Positions 7,000-15,319 of a DNA stretch of 34,554 bases are shown here, piece by piece. The translations under genes and the position numbers were made by a program. The notes under the pieces are model-generated. The model worked only from the letters and a program-made list of their open reading frames with translations. It had not been told where the DNA came from and searched no databases. Origin of the DNA: Burkholderiaceae bacterium (GTDB lineage: Bacteria; Pseudomonadota; Gammaproteobacteria; Burkholderiales; Burkholderiaceae_C); the NCBI GenBank assembly GCA_031276435.1, contig JAISNB010000037.1, positions 1 to 34,554 of the forward strand, given 5' to 3'. Positions within the stretch are counted from its first letter, which is position 1. Every line of letters begins with the position of its first letter.

Positions 7000-8127
7000 T
7001 TGGAACACCCACAAACAGCCAACCCGGCCCGGACGGCCAGCGGTTTCAAAACCGATCGCGCCGCCGCAAGCAAGGCCACCGTACTGCTGCTCGACGACGA
7101 GGAGCGCGTCGTCGAAACGCTGCGCATGATCTTGCGCCCGTTCTACAACGTGCTGACCGCAACCGAAGGCCAGGCCGCGCTGCAATTGCTTTTGGCCCAC
7201 AAGGTGCAGGTCATCATCAGCGACCAGCGCATGCCCAACATGACTGGCGTGGAATTCTTGCGCAAGGCGCGCCAGATTTCCCCGGCCAGCGTGCGCATCC
7301 TGCTGACGGGCTTCTCCGATCTCAAGGCCATCATCGACTCGGTCAACGAGGGCGAAGTCTTTCGCTTTCTCAACAAACCCTGGGGCAATGCCGAACTGCT
7401 TTCCGTGGTGACCGAAGCCGTCGAAGTGGCGCGCCAGATCGACACCGTTGCCCCGGACGTCAAACAGTCCCTGGCCGAAAACGCGCAAGTCCAAATTCCG
7501 GAAGCCGCCTCTGAAGCGGCCCACGCGGAGCAGCCAGCGGCCACCGCTGCTGCTGCGGCGGCGCGACATCACCACCTGCCGCCAGTCACCAAGGGCGTGG
7601 TGCTGGTCAAAACACCCAACCGCACCTTGTACGACCAGATCATCCTGACGCTGCCGCAAGGCGTGGCCTGCCTGCACGCCGCCACACTGGACGAGGCGCT
7701 GGCCGTGCTGGAGCGCCACCCCGTCAACGTACTGGTGGCGCACTTCGACAAAGTGGCCGACGCGCAAAACGAGGCGCTGGCCTTCAAACTGCTCAAGCGC
7801 GACTTTCCGGCGCTCATCAGCATTGCCCTGATCCGCAACACCGACGCCAACGACCTGATCTCCATGATCAACCAGGCGCGCGTATTCCGCTGCGCCACCC
7901 TGCCTTGCAAGGCGTCGCTGGTCAGTTTCTTCATCGTCAGCGCCCTGCGCCAGCACCAGACCCACCTGGCCGCGCCGCAATTGCTGCAAACGCAGCGCGC
8001 CGAACGCTTCGACGTGCCCGCGCAGGCGACCAGCGACGGTCGCTCTGACCCGGCCACCACGGGGCTGCTCTCGCGCATCGGCTCCATTTGCAAGCGATGG
8101 CTGGGCGCGCCAGCGGCCAGTAACTGA
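7000..8127 (+). CDS. Response regulator with receiver plus degenerate second receiver, no DNA-binding domain
   Basis: A 375-residue protein. The first domain (about 26-145) is a complete receiver: acidic pair D32-D33, phospho-acceptor D75 in ISDQRMP, T103 and K126 in FRFLNKPW, of the style seen in RpfG/HupR-type regulators. An Ala- and His-rich linker (about 165-193) leads to a second receiver-like fold (about 198-320), where H248 stands at the aspartate position and K304 follows in ATLPCKAS; it is probably not phosphorylated. No helix-turn-helix, GGDEF or HD-GYP follows. The start is TTG 7000, backed by AGGGAGA at 6983-6989; no better in-frame start is seen. It is the third gene of the peroxidase-kinase operon and probably signals by protein contact. 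Its real target is unknown. Confidence 0.85.
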   Translation: MEHPQTANPARTASGFKTDRAAASKATVLLLDDEERVVETLRMILRPFYNVLTATEGQAALQLLLAHKVQVIISDQRMPNMTGVEFLRKARQISPASVRILLTGFSDLKAIIDSVNEGEVFRFLNKPWGNAELLSVVTEAVEVARQIDTVAPDVKQSLAENAQVQIPEAASEAAHAEQPAATAAAAAARHHHLPPVTKGVVLVKTPNRTLYDQIILTLPQGVACLHAATLDEALAVLERHPVNVLVAHFDKVADAQNEALAFKLLKRDFPALISIALIRNTDANDLISMINQARVFRCATLPCKASLVSFFIVSALRQHQTHLAAPQLLQTQRAERFDVPAQATSDGRSDPATTGLLSRIGSICKRWLGAPAASN

Positions 8128-8170
8128 ACCGCATCGGGCTTTTTGGGGTGTCTTGCCGCCGCCGGGCGCC

Positions 8171-8974
8171 TCAAACGCCAATGGCAAATACGGCAGGGGC
8201 GCGGCCAAGTTGCGGGCTGGCGCGCAGGCGCCAGTCTTGCACCGTCAGGCTGTGCGTGGCGGCTTCGGGCAAGGTCAGGGCCTGGCTGACGGATACGCGG
8301 GTTTGCGCTTGCAGTGTTTGCAGCATGGTCGCCAGCAAGGACTGGCTGCGGTAGGGTGTTTCGATGAACAACTGGGTTTGTCCGCTGGAGAGGGCCATCG
8401 CTTCCAGATCGCGCAGCCGCCGGGTCAGCAGCGCGGCGTCTTGCGGCAGGTAGCCCACAAAGGCAAAGTTCTGCCCGTTCAGGCCGCTGGCGGCCAGCGC
8501 CAGAATCAGCGAGCACGGTCCCGCCAGCGGTGTGACGGGGATGCCAAGCGCGTGCGCCGCGCGCACGACGGAGCTTCCAGGGTCGGCCACGGCGGGCAGG
8601 CCGGCTTCGCTGACCAGGCCCATGGCATATCCGGTCAATGCGGGCGCGAGCAGTTTTTGGGCGTCCCAGGCGGCGGCAGTGCCGCCGCGTCCGGCATGGT
8701 CGCCTTTTTTGTGGATGGCATGCGGCAGTTGCGCGATCCGGATTTGCTGGAGCGGCCTCGCCAGGGGCGCCTCGGCATGGACGCGCTTCAAGAACGCGCG
8801 CAAGGATTTGGCGTTTTCGCATACCCAGTGCTCAAGCCGCGCCGCCGTGGCGATGGCGGCAGCCGGCAGGGTTTGCGACAGCGGCGCGGACTGGTCGTCG
8901 CAGCCATGATCCAGCGGCGTGGGCACCAGGTACAGGCAGCCGGTTGGGCGGCGGGTTTGCGACTGCTCGCTCAT
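8171..8974 (-). CDS. RsmI-like SAM-dependent (tetrapyrrole-methylase fold) methyltransferase
   Basis: A 267-residue protein of the fold shared by RsmI (16S rRNA C1402 2'-O-methyltransferase) and cobalamin-pathway methylases. Visible motifs are LYLVPTPL near the start, SEAGLPAVADPGS (122-134) and PLAGPCSLILALAASG (149-164), which form the SAM site in this family, then FVGYLP (172-177). RsmI itself has a related SDAGTP motif, so this is a paralogue whose substrate is uncertain. The start overlaps the maf stop (ATGA on the minus strand, 8971-8974), so the two are co-translated. It converges on the response regulator gene; 43 bases separate them and no good terminator is seen. Confidence 0.8.
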   Translation of the reverse strand: MSEQSQTRRPTGCLYLVPTPLDHGCDDQSAPLSQTLPAAAIATAARLEHWVCENAKSLRAFLKRVHAEAPLARPLQQIRIAQLPHAIHKKGDHAGRGGTAAAWDAQKLLAPALTGYAMGLVSEAGLPAVADPGSSVVRAAHALGIPVTPLAGPCSLILALAASGLNGQNFAFVGYLPQDAALLTRRLRDLEAMALSSGQTQLFIETPYRSQSLLATMLQTLQAQTRVSVSQALTLPEAATHSLTVQDWRLRASPQLGRAPAVFAIGV

Positions 8975-9561
8975 GGCAGTTGAAATCCGGCGGCGCGCAG
9001 CAGGCGGGCGGTGCGAATCAGCGGCAGTCCGATCAGGGCCGTGGCGTCGTCGCTGTGAATGGCTTGCAGCAGGGCGATGCCCAGGCCTTCGCTTTTGGCG
9101 CTGCCAGCGCAGTCGTAGGGTTGTTCGGCGCGCAGGTAGCGCTCGATTTCGGCATCCGTGAGGTCACGAAATTGCACGCGGACGGTTGCCAGCTCTTGCT
9201 GCGCGAGTCTTGCGCTTTCGCATACCGCGGCTACGGCGGTGTGGAAGATGACGGTTTGCGCGCGCATGCACTGAAGCTGGGCGGTGGCGCGCGCGTGGTT
9301 GCCGGGTTTGCCCAGCGCCTGGCCATGCAGGTCGGCCACCTGGTCTGATCCGATGACCAGCGCGTGGGGATGCAGGCGCGCCACGGCCCGCGCCTTGGTC
9401 AGGGCCAGGCGCTCGGCCAGCGTGCGTGGCGCTTCGCCGGGCAGGGGCGTTTCGTCCACATCGGGCGCGACGGTGGTAAACGGCAGGCCAAGGCGCGCCA
9501 GCAGTTCGCGGCGGTAGCGCGATGTGGAGGCCAGGATGAGGGCGGAGGGCAATTGGGGCAT
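8971..9561 (-). CDS. maf: Maf-family nucleotide pyrophosphatase (YceF-like)
   Basis: A 196-residue protein with the Maf signature ILASTSRYRRELL (9-21), VDETPLPGE (35-43), IGSDQVADLHG (70-80, D73 the likely catalytic base) and KSEGLGIALLQAI near the C-terminus. Maf proteins hydrolyse modified or non-canonical nucleoside triphosphates to monophosphates; the YceF branch prefers 7-methyl-GTP. The setting beside yceD and rpmF is the usual one for the YceF type. It is divergent from yceD, with only 25 bases between the two start codons, so the promoters must overlap the genes. The substrate branch is inferred from context and motif only. Confidence 0.88.
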   Translation of the reverse strand: MPQLPSALILASTSRYRRELLARLGLPFTTVAPDVDETPLPGEAPRTLAERLALTKARAVARLHPHALVIGSDQVADLHGQALGKPGNHARATAQLQCMRAQTVIFHTAVAAVCESARLAQQELATVRVQFRDLTDAEIERYLRAEQPYDCAGSAKSEGLGIALLQAIHSDDATALIGLPLIRTARLLRAAGFQLP

Positions 9562-9586
9562 GGCTGGATTCTCTTACACTGCGCCA

Positions 9587-10138
9587 ATGGCTCAGACACT
9601 GAATCCCCGGCGGCTCGATGTGGCGCGCTTTGCCCGGCAAGACGCCCAGCTTGGCGGGCAGACGGCGCTGCGCGATTTTGCGCGCGTGGCGCAAGATTGC
9701 CATGCGGACATTGCGGCGGATAACGTGGTCGAATGGCTGGCCCATGGCGAGTTTCGCGCGGCGCCCGATGGCAGCGGCCACCCGGCGCTGCATTTGCGGG
9801 CGCGGGCGCAAATGCCCATGGTTTGCCAGCGTTGTCTGGAGCCGATGCTGATGGCTGTGGCTGTGGATCGGCATTTCGTGTTTTTGTCTGGCGAGGCGCA
9901 GGCCACGGCGCTGGACGATGCGTCGGAAGACGATTTGCTGGCGCTGGTGCGCGACTTCGATTTGCTGGCGCTGATCGAGGACGAGCTGATGCTCGCCATG
10001 CCACTGGTGCCCAGGCACGCCGCGTGCCCGGGTGCGCCACGTGTGGCGGCGCAAGACGATGCGGCGTTTGAAGCGGCCATGCGACAGCGGCGCAATCCCT
10101 TCGCCGCGCTGGAGAGCCTGAAAAAAAGAACGGTTTGA
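9587..10138 (+). CDS. yceD: YceD/DUF177 family protein
   Basis: A 183-residue protein with the NPRRLDVARFA start common to the betaproteobacterial family, the conserved CxxC pair (C80, C83 in VCQRCLEPM) and an acidic second half (DDASEDDLL). The C-terminal RNPFAALESLKK motif is also typical. The family is linked to 23S rRNA stability and usually sits just ahead of rpmF, as here. ATG 9587 is preferred over an upstream in-frame ATG at 9524, which would overlap the maf start and add residues the family lacks. Confidence 0.85.
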   Translation: MAQTLNPRRLDVARFARQDAQLGGQTALRDFARVAQDCHADIAADNVVEWLAHGEFRAAPDGSGHPALHLRARAQMPMVCQRCLEPMLMAVAVDRHFVFLSGEAQATALDDASEDDLLALVRDFDLLALIEDELMLAMPLVPRHAACPGAPRVAAQDDAAFEAAMRQRRNPFAALESLKKRTV

Positions 10139-10248
10139 AACGCAACGCCCGATGGGCTGGGGCGTGGGGCCTCACGCACCTGAAACAAAGCGGGCCGCAA
10201 GCGCCGGAAAACGCTTGGGGCGCGGCCAGTTTTGGGGCCAAACCAACG

Positions 10249-10254
10249 TATAAT
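10249..10254 (+). promoter_or_regulatory. -10 element (TATAAT) in the yceD-rpmF gap
   Basis: A perfect TATAAT 220 bases ahead of rpmF; no convincing -35 is seen. The gap 10139-10473 otherwise holds a leader with no open frame of note and a short stem GCCCC/GGGGC (10411-10415 with 10421-10425). If used, the promoter would give rpmF a leader of about 210 nt. Confidence 0.45.
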
Positions 10255-10473
10255 CAGCGGTTTGGCAAAAACGGCTTTGGCCTGGACTTCCTTTCGCGGC
10301 GGTCTTGCGCCCAGCAGGCTTGCAAAAGCGGGTTGGGCGGCAGCAAGCCGCAGTCGCAAAGCCGGAAATTCATCGGATTTGATCGTCGGTTGCGCGGATC
10401 GGCAAGAAGCGCCCCCCACAGGGGCCTTGTATCGAATTGCGCGACGGGTCTGTTTTTATCGCAAGGAGCCATC

Positions 10474-10659
10474 ATGGCTGTTCAGCAAAACAAGAAATCG
10501 CCGTCCAAGCGCGGCATGCACCGCTCGCACAACGCGCTCAGCGTGCCGGGCATCGCCGTCGAACCCACCACGGGCGAGACGCATCTGCGCCACCACATCA
10601 GCCCCAACGGTTACTACCGTGGCCGTCAGGTAATCAAGCCCAAGGCCGAAGAGGCGTGA
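10474..10659 (+). CDS. rpmF: 50S ribosomal protein L32
   Basis: A 61-residue basic protein beginning MAVQQNKKSPSKRGMHRSH, the usual L32 start, with the later HISPNGYYRGRQVI segment. L32 is a structural protein of the large ribosomal subunit. The ATG is preceded by AAGGAG at 10463-10468, a strong ribosome binding site. It lies between yceD and plsX, the common arrangement that ties ribosome and fatty-acid synthesis genes. The zinc-binding cysteines found in some L32 proteins are absent (C-minus type). Confidence 0.95.
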   Translation: MAVQQNKKSPSKRGMHRSHNALSVPGIAVEPTTGETHLRHHISPNGYYRGRQVIKPKAEEA

Positions 10660-10666
10660 TTGTCCA

Positions 10667-10680
10667 GCCCCTTGCGGGGC
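10667..10680 (+). terminator. Short GC hairpin after rpmF (weak, no T-run)
   Basis: GCCCC-TTGC-GGGGC begins 8 bases after the rpmF stop. No T-run follows, so it may be a partial terminator or an mRNA end-stabilising stem rather than a full stop; plsX 220 bases downstream is probably still reached by read-through or has its own promoter. Confidence 0.3.
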
Positions 10681-10900
10681 GGGATCGCCATGCTGGCCTG
10701 TGGCCGCGGCGGCTGGCCTCGATCCGGGGGTCGCGCCGCCAGGCCCAAGCCCTCTGTACTTGCAAAATTGGCCCGAAGAAATGCCGCCGGGCGACGCGGC
10801 AAATCCGGGCCTGAATCGTGTTTGCGTTGGCGATTTTTTCAACGCTTTGGGTTTTGATTGTTGCCGGAGCCTTTCTGTCCGGGCGAAAGGGCTGGCCCTG

Positions 10901-11989
10901 ATGAGCATGATTGTTCTGGCGGTTGACTGCATGGGCGGTGACCATGGTCCGGCTGTCATTTTGCCGGCCTGTCGCAAATTTCTGGACGCAAATGCCGACG
11001 CGCGGCTTTTGCTGGTGGGGCAGCCAGAGGCGCTGGGCGCGTTTTCGCACGAGCGCGCCACCGTGGTGGCGGCCACCGAGGTGGTCAGCATGGATGATGC
11101 AGTGGAAGTGGCGCTGCGCAAGAAGAAAGACTCTTCCACGCGCGTTGCCATCGAGCAGGTCAAAACGGGCGCGGCGCAGGCCGCTGTCTCCGCTGGCAAT
11201 ACCGGCGCGTTGATGGCCATCGCGCGCTATTTGCTCAAAACCATCGACGGCATAGAGCGCCCGGCCATTGCCACACAGTTGCCCAACGCCAGGGGCAAGG
11301 CGACTTTGGTGCTGGATCTGGGCGCGAATGTCGATTGCAGGGCCGGGCATTTGTTGCAGTTCGGGGTCATGGGCGCGGCGCTGGTTTCGGTGCTCAACAA
11401 CGATCCGCATCCAACGGTCGGTTTGCTCAATATTGGCGAAGAAGCCATCAAAGGCAACGAAGAGATCAAAAAAGCGGGCGAATTGCTGCGCTTTGCCGCC
11501 GAGCGGGGCGATTTGAACTTCATCGGCAACATCGAAGGCAACGACATTTTCAAGGGCACGGCCGACATCGTGGTCTGTGACGGTTTTGTGGGCAATGTGG
11601 CGCTCAAAACCACCGAAGGCCTGGCGGCGATGCTGGTCGGATTCCTGCGCGAAGAGTTTTCGCGCAACACCCTGACCAAACTGGCCGCCCTGTGCGCCTA
11701 TCCCGTTCTCAAGTCGCTGCAACGGCGCATGGATCATCGCCGCTACAACGGCGCGGCCCTGCTTGGCCTGCGCGGCCTGGTGTTCAAAAGCCATGGTTCG
11801 GCTGATGTGATTGGCTTCGAGCACGCGCTCTCGCGCGCGTATGATGCTGCGCGCAACCAGTTGCTGGAGCGCGTGCGCGATCGCATCGCGCACGCGGCCC
11901 CCCTGTTGCTGGCCGAAGGGCCGGAGGCGGTGGCAGCGGCGCAGGCCGCCTCTGACGCCGCCGCCGCGGACGGTCAGGCTCAGGCCTGA
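10901..11989 (+). CDS. plsX: Phosphate acyltransferase PlsX
   Basis: A 362-residue protein beginning MSMIVLAVDCMGGDHGP, the standard PlsX N-terminus, with SAGNTGALMA and later VCDGFVGNVALKT as family motifs. PlsX converts acyl-ACP and phosphate to acyl-phosphate for phospholipid synthesis at the membrane. ATG 10901 is used; ATG 10907 (residue 3) is equally possible. The frame is open upstream to about 10700, but that part has no PlsX similarity. The last 35 residues are Ala-rich. It heads the fatty-acid cluster plsX-fabH-fabD-fabG-acpP-fabF. Confidence 0.95.
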   Translation: MSMIVLAVDCMGGDHGPAVILPACRKFLDANADARLLLVGQPEALGAFSHERATVVAATEVVSMDDAVEVALRKKKDSSTRVAIEQVKTGAAQAAVSAGNTGALMAIARYLLKTIDGIERPAIATQLPNARGKATLVLDLGANVDCRAGHLLQFGVMGAALVSVLNNDPHPTVGLLNIGEEAIKGNEEIKKAGELLRFAAERGDLNFIGNIEGNDIFKGTADIVVCDGFVGNVALKTTEGLAAMLVGFLREEFSRNTLTKLAALCAYPVLKSLQRRMDHRRYNGAALLGLRGLVFKSHGSADVIGFEHALSRAYDAARNQLLERVRDRIAHAAPLLLAEGPEAVAAAQAASDAAAADGQAQA

Positions 11990-12054
11990 AGGGACTTGCC
12001 AGCGCCCGGGGCCGTCCGCCGCCGCAGTCTGGTCTGCCAAGAAAGACAAATTGA

Positions 12055-13032
12055 ATGAGTCGAACCACCCGAATTACCGGCACCGGAAGTTATCTTCCGC
12101 CCAGGCGCGTGTCCAACGACGAACTGGTGGCCGACCTGGCCGGGCGCGGCATCGAAAGCTCGGACGCCTGGATTGTCGAGCGCACGGGCATCCGGGCGCG
12201 CCGTTTCGCGGCGCCTGATGTTGCGGCCAGCGAACTGGCGGTTCCAGCGGCGCGCGCCGCCTTGCAGGCCGCTGGCGTGGCGCCCGCGGACATCGATCTG
12301 ATCGTGCTGGCGACGTCCACGCCCGACATGGTGTTTCCGTCCACGGCGGCCATCGTGCAGCACAAGCTGGGCATTGCGGGTTGTCCCGTGTTTGACGTGC
12401 AGGCGGTTTGCAGTGGTTTCATTTACGCGCTGACGGTGGCCGACGCACTGATTCGCACAGGCACGGCCCGGCGGGCGCTGGTGATTGGCGCGGAGGTGTT
12501 TTCGCGCATCCTCAATTTTGACGACCGCGCCACCTGCGTGCTGTTTGGCGATGGCGCGGGCGCCGTGGTGCTGGAGGCCAGCGACGCGCCGGGCATCATG
12601 GCCACCGATTTGCACGCCGATGGCCGCCATGTGGACATTCTGTGCGTGCCCGGGCAGGTGGCGGGCGGGCAGGTGATTGGCGATCCGCTGCTGCGCATGG
12701 ATGGTCAGGCCGTGTTTCGCCTGGCCGTGAATGTGCTGGAGAAATCGGCCCGCGCGGTGCTGGGCAAGGCGGGCTTGAGCGAAGGCGATGTTGACTGGCT
12801 GATTCCGCATCAGGCCAACATCCGCATCATGAAGGGCACGGCCAGAAAGCTGCATTTGCCGCCCGAAAAACTGGTGGTCACGGTGGACGAGCACGGCAAC
12901 ACGTCGGCCGCTTCCATTCCGCTGGCGCTGGATCACGCGGTGCGCGCCGGGCAGGTCAAGCCCGGGCAGACCGTGCTCATCGAAGGCGTGGGCGGCGGCT
13001 TCACCTGGGGCGCCGTGCTCTTCAAAATGTAG
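12055..13032 (+). CDS. fabH: 3-oxoacyl-ACP synthase III
   Basis: A 325-residue KASIII. The Cys-His-Asn triad is seen as C119 (QAVCSGF), H252 (IPHQANIRI) and N282 (EHGNTSAAS); the C-terminal GVGGGFTWGA motif is typical. FabH starts fatty-acid synthesis by condensing acetyl-CoA with malonyl-ACP. It lies 65 bases after plsX; the start ATG at 12055 gives the standard length. The ribosome binding site is weak (AAAGACAAATTG upstream). Confidence 0.96.
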   Translation: MSRTTRITGTGSYLPPRRVSNDELVADLAGRGIESSDAWIVERTGIRARRFAAPDVAASELAVPAARAALQAAGVAPADIDLIVLATSTPDMVFPSTAAIVQHKLGIAGCPVFDVQAVCSGFIYALTVADALIRTGTARRALVIGAEVFSRILNFDDRATCVLFGDGAGAVVLEASDAPGIMATDLHADGRHVDILCVPGQVAGGQVIGDPLLRMDGQAVFRLAVNVLEKSARAVLGKAGLSEGDVDWLIPHQANIRIMKGTARKLHLPPEKLVVTVDEHGNTSAASIPLALDHAVRAGQVKPGQTVLIEGVGGGFTWGAVLFKM

Positions 13033-13110
13033 CATGCGGGCAGGTGTTTTCAGGCCGCTGGCAGGATCATTTGAATCAAGGCGCGTCATCGCCACAGCAG
13101 GAGATTTACC

Positions 13111-14064
13111 GTGAAAAACTTTGCATTTGTCTTTCCCGGTCAGGGTTCGCAGTCGGTGGGCATGCTCGATGCGTGGGGCGATCACCCCGCCGTGCGTGAG
13201 GCGCTGGGGGAAGCGTCTGACGCGCTGGGCGAGGACATTGGCGCGCTGATCGCGGGCGGCCCCGCGCAGGCGCTGGCGCTGACTGCCAACACGCAGCCCG
13301 CCATGCTGACAGCCGGTGTGGCGTGCTGGCGCGCCTGGCGCGCCGAAGGCGGCGCGCTGCCCATGGCCGTGGCGGGCCATTCGCTGGGCGAATACACGGC
13401 GCTGGTGGCCGCCGGGGCACTGACCCTGGCGCAAGCCGCGCCGCTGGTGCGCTTGCGGGCGACGGCCATGCAGGAGGCTGTGCCGGTGGGCGCGGGCGCC
13501 ATGGCCGCCATTTTGGGGCTTGAGGCCGCCAGGGTGATTGCCGGTTGCAAGGACGTGATGGCCGCTTTGGGCGGCGCTGGCAGCGCCGAAGTGGTGGAGG
13601 CCGTGAATTTCAACGATCCCGCGCAAACCGTGATTGCTGGCAGCAAGGCCGCGGTGGACAAGGCTTGCGAAGTGCTCAAGGGCATGGGCGCCAAACGCGC
13701 GCTGGCATTGCCGGTGTCCGCGCCATTTCATTCCAGTCTGATGCAACCGGCCGCGCTGCGCTTGCGCGAAGAACTGGCCCGTGTGCACATCGCTGCGCCC
13801 CAGATCGCCGTGGTCAACAACATCGATGTGGTGATTGAAAACACGCCCGAGGCCATTCGCGACGCGCTGTACCGGCAGGCTTTTGGCCCGGTGCGCTGGG
13901 TGGAGTGCGTGCGGAAAATCAAATCGATGGGGGCGGGCGTGCTCGTCGAATGCGGCCCCGGCAAGGCACTGGCGGGCATGACCCGGCGCATCGATCCGGA
14001 TCTGACCAGCCTCAGCCTGTACGATCCGGCTACGCTGCAAGAAGCCCGGGCCGCCCTGGCGTAA
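13111..14064 (+). CDS. fabD: Malonyl-CoA:ACP transacylase
   Basis: A 317-residue protein with FVFPGQGSQ at the start, the nucleophile motif GHSLGEY (S91) and the catalytic histidine in APFHSSL (H207). FabD loads malonyl groups onto acyl carrier protein. The start codon is GTG (13111), supported by AGGAGA at 13099-13104 and by the family N-terminus. It sits between fabH and fabG in the usual order. Confidence 0.96.
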   Translation: MKNFAFVFPGQGSQSVGMLDAWGDHPAVREALGEASDALGEDIGALIAGGPAQALALTANTQPAMLTAGVACWRAWRAEGGALPMAVAGHSLGEYTALVAAGALTLAQAAPLVRLRATAMQEAVPVGAGAMAAILGLEAARVIAGCKDVMAALGGAGSAEVVEAVNFNDPAQTVIAGSKAAVDKACEVLKGMGAKRALALPVSAPFHSSLMQPAALRLREELARVHIAAPQIAVVNNIDVVIENTPEAIRDALYRQAFGPVRWVECVRKIKSMGAGVLVECGPGKALAGMTRRIDPDLTSLSLYDPATLQEARAALA

Positions 14065-14104
14065 AGCCGGGCCAGCACAACATGGACAAGAGGAATTGCA
14101 CACG

Positions 14105-14869
14105 ATGACAAACGAAACCCAGGAAACACAAACACTGTCTGGACAGGTCGCGCTGGTGACGGGCGCGTCCCGCGGCATTGGCGCGGCCATTGCGCGGGCA
14201 CTGGCCGGGCAGGGCGTTCAGGTGATTGGCACGGCCACCACGGACGACGGCGCCGCGCGCGTGAGCCAGGCGCTGGCTGCCCACAAGGGCTGCAAGGGCG
14301 TCAGGCTTGATGTCAACGACGCGGCGGCGCTTGAGGCCACCATCGAGGCCATCGTCAAGGACTACGGCGCGCTGCACGTGCTGGTCAACAACGCTGGCAT
14401 CACGCGCGACATGCTGGCCATGCGCCTGAGGGACGAGGATTGGGATGCGGTGCTGGACACCAATCTGAAATCGGTTTTCCGCCTCAGCCGCGCGGTCATG
14501 CGGCCCATGATGAAGCAGCGCTACGGGCGCATCATCAACATCACGAGTGTGGTGGGCGCCTCGGGCAATGCGGGGCAGGCCAATTACGCGGCGGCCAAGG
14601 CGGGCGTTGCCGGGCTGACGCGCGCGCTGGCGCGCGAGCTGGGCAGCCGCGGCATCACCGTCAATTGCGTGGCGCCGGGTTTCATTGCCACCGACATGAC
14701 CGCCGCGCTCGCGCAAGAGCAGCAAAAGGCCCTGATCGCGCAAATTCCGCTTGGCCGCCTGGGGCAGCCGCAAGACATTGCCCACGCGGTGGCCTACCTG
14801 GCCAGCCCGCAGGCGGGCTATGTCACGGGGCAGCAGTTGCACGTCAACGGCGGCATGTTCATGGCCTGA
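14105..14869 (+). CDS. fabG: 3-oxoacyl-ACP reductase
   Basis: A 254-residue short-chain dehydrogenase. The NADPH-binding motif TGASRGIG is at 19-26, NNAG at 95-98, and the catalytic residues are S148, Y161 and K165 (ANYAAAKAG). FabG reduces 3-oxoacyl-ACP in each elongation round. ATG 14105 follows AGAGGA (14089-14094); a TTG three codons upstream is less likely. The first 12 residues form a polar extension ahead of the Rossmann fold. Confidence 0.95.
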   Translation: MTNETQETQTLSGQVALVTGASRGIGAAIARALAGQGVQVIGTATTDDGAARVSQALAAHKGCKGVRLDVNDAAALEATIEAIVKDYGALHVLVNNAGITRDMLAMRLRDEDWDAVLDTNLKSVFRLSRAVMRPMMKQRYGRIINITSVVGASGNAGQANYAAAKAGVAGLTRALARELGSRGITVNCVAPGFIATDMTAALAQEQQKALIAQIPLGRLGQPQDIAHAVAYLASPQAGYVTGQQLHVNGGMFMA

Positions 14870-14883
14870 AATCCATCGCCGCT

Positions 14884-14922
14884 CGCGCTGGCGGGAAATT
14901 TCCCGGCCAGCGCGGGTAAAAT
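14884..14922 (+). promoter_or_regulatory. Strong hairpin and possible -10 between fabG and acpP
   Basis: CGCGCTGGC (14884-14892) pairs with GCCAGCGCG (14906-14914), and the centre is the palindrome GGGAAATTTCCC (14893-14904), leaving one unpaired G. The stem of about 15 pairs is followed by GGTAAAATC, where TAAAAT (14917-14922) could be a -10 element for acpP, 32 bases ahead of the ATG. Possible roles are mRNA processing or stability at this junction, since acpP is normally expressed far above its neighbours. Confidence 0.5.
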
Positions 14923-14953
14923 CAAAACCTTTTCCAACCCTTAGAGGGAACCC

Positions 14954-15190
14954 ATGAGTGATATAGAAGCACGTGTCAAGAAGATCATCGCCGAGCAACT
15001 CGGCGTGGAAGAGTCTCAAGTCACCAACGAGAAGGCCTTCGTGGCCGACCTTGGCGCCGACTCGCTGGACACAGTGGAACTGGTGATGGCCCTGGAAGAT
15101 GAGTTCGGCATCGAGATCCCCGATGAAGACGCCGAAAAAATCACAACCGTCCAGGCCGCCATCGACTACGCCAAAACCAAAAAAGCCTGA
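14954..15190 (+). CDS. acpP: Acyl carrier protein
   Basis: A 78-residue acidic protein with the phosphopantetheine site DSL at 36-38 (S37) in the GADSLDTVELVMALE motif. AcpP carries the growing acyl chain between the Fab enzymes and must be modified by AcpS. AGAGGGAA just ahead of the ATG is a good ribosome binding site. The gene follows a strong hairpin after fabG. Confidence 0.97.
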   Translation: MSDIEARVKKIIAEQLGVEESQVTNEKAFVADLGADSLDTVELVMALEDEFGIEIPDEDAEKITTVQAAIDYAKTKKA

Positions 15191-15319
15191 AACACCGGTG
15201 CAACGCTGGCACAAGGGCTTGCACCCAAAGCGCGTGCCGCAGCGCCGCGCCGTGGCGTTTGTTGCCCCAGGGCACACGCGGGCAACACCGCCACCGGGTC
15301 ATCTTGAAGGAGAAAACAG

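Noticed and set aside
11980..14190. Long minus-strand open frame (736 codons) across fabH and fabD
   Set aside because: The catalytic motifs of fabH and fabD on the plus strand are complete; the antisense frame has no recognisable domain.
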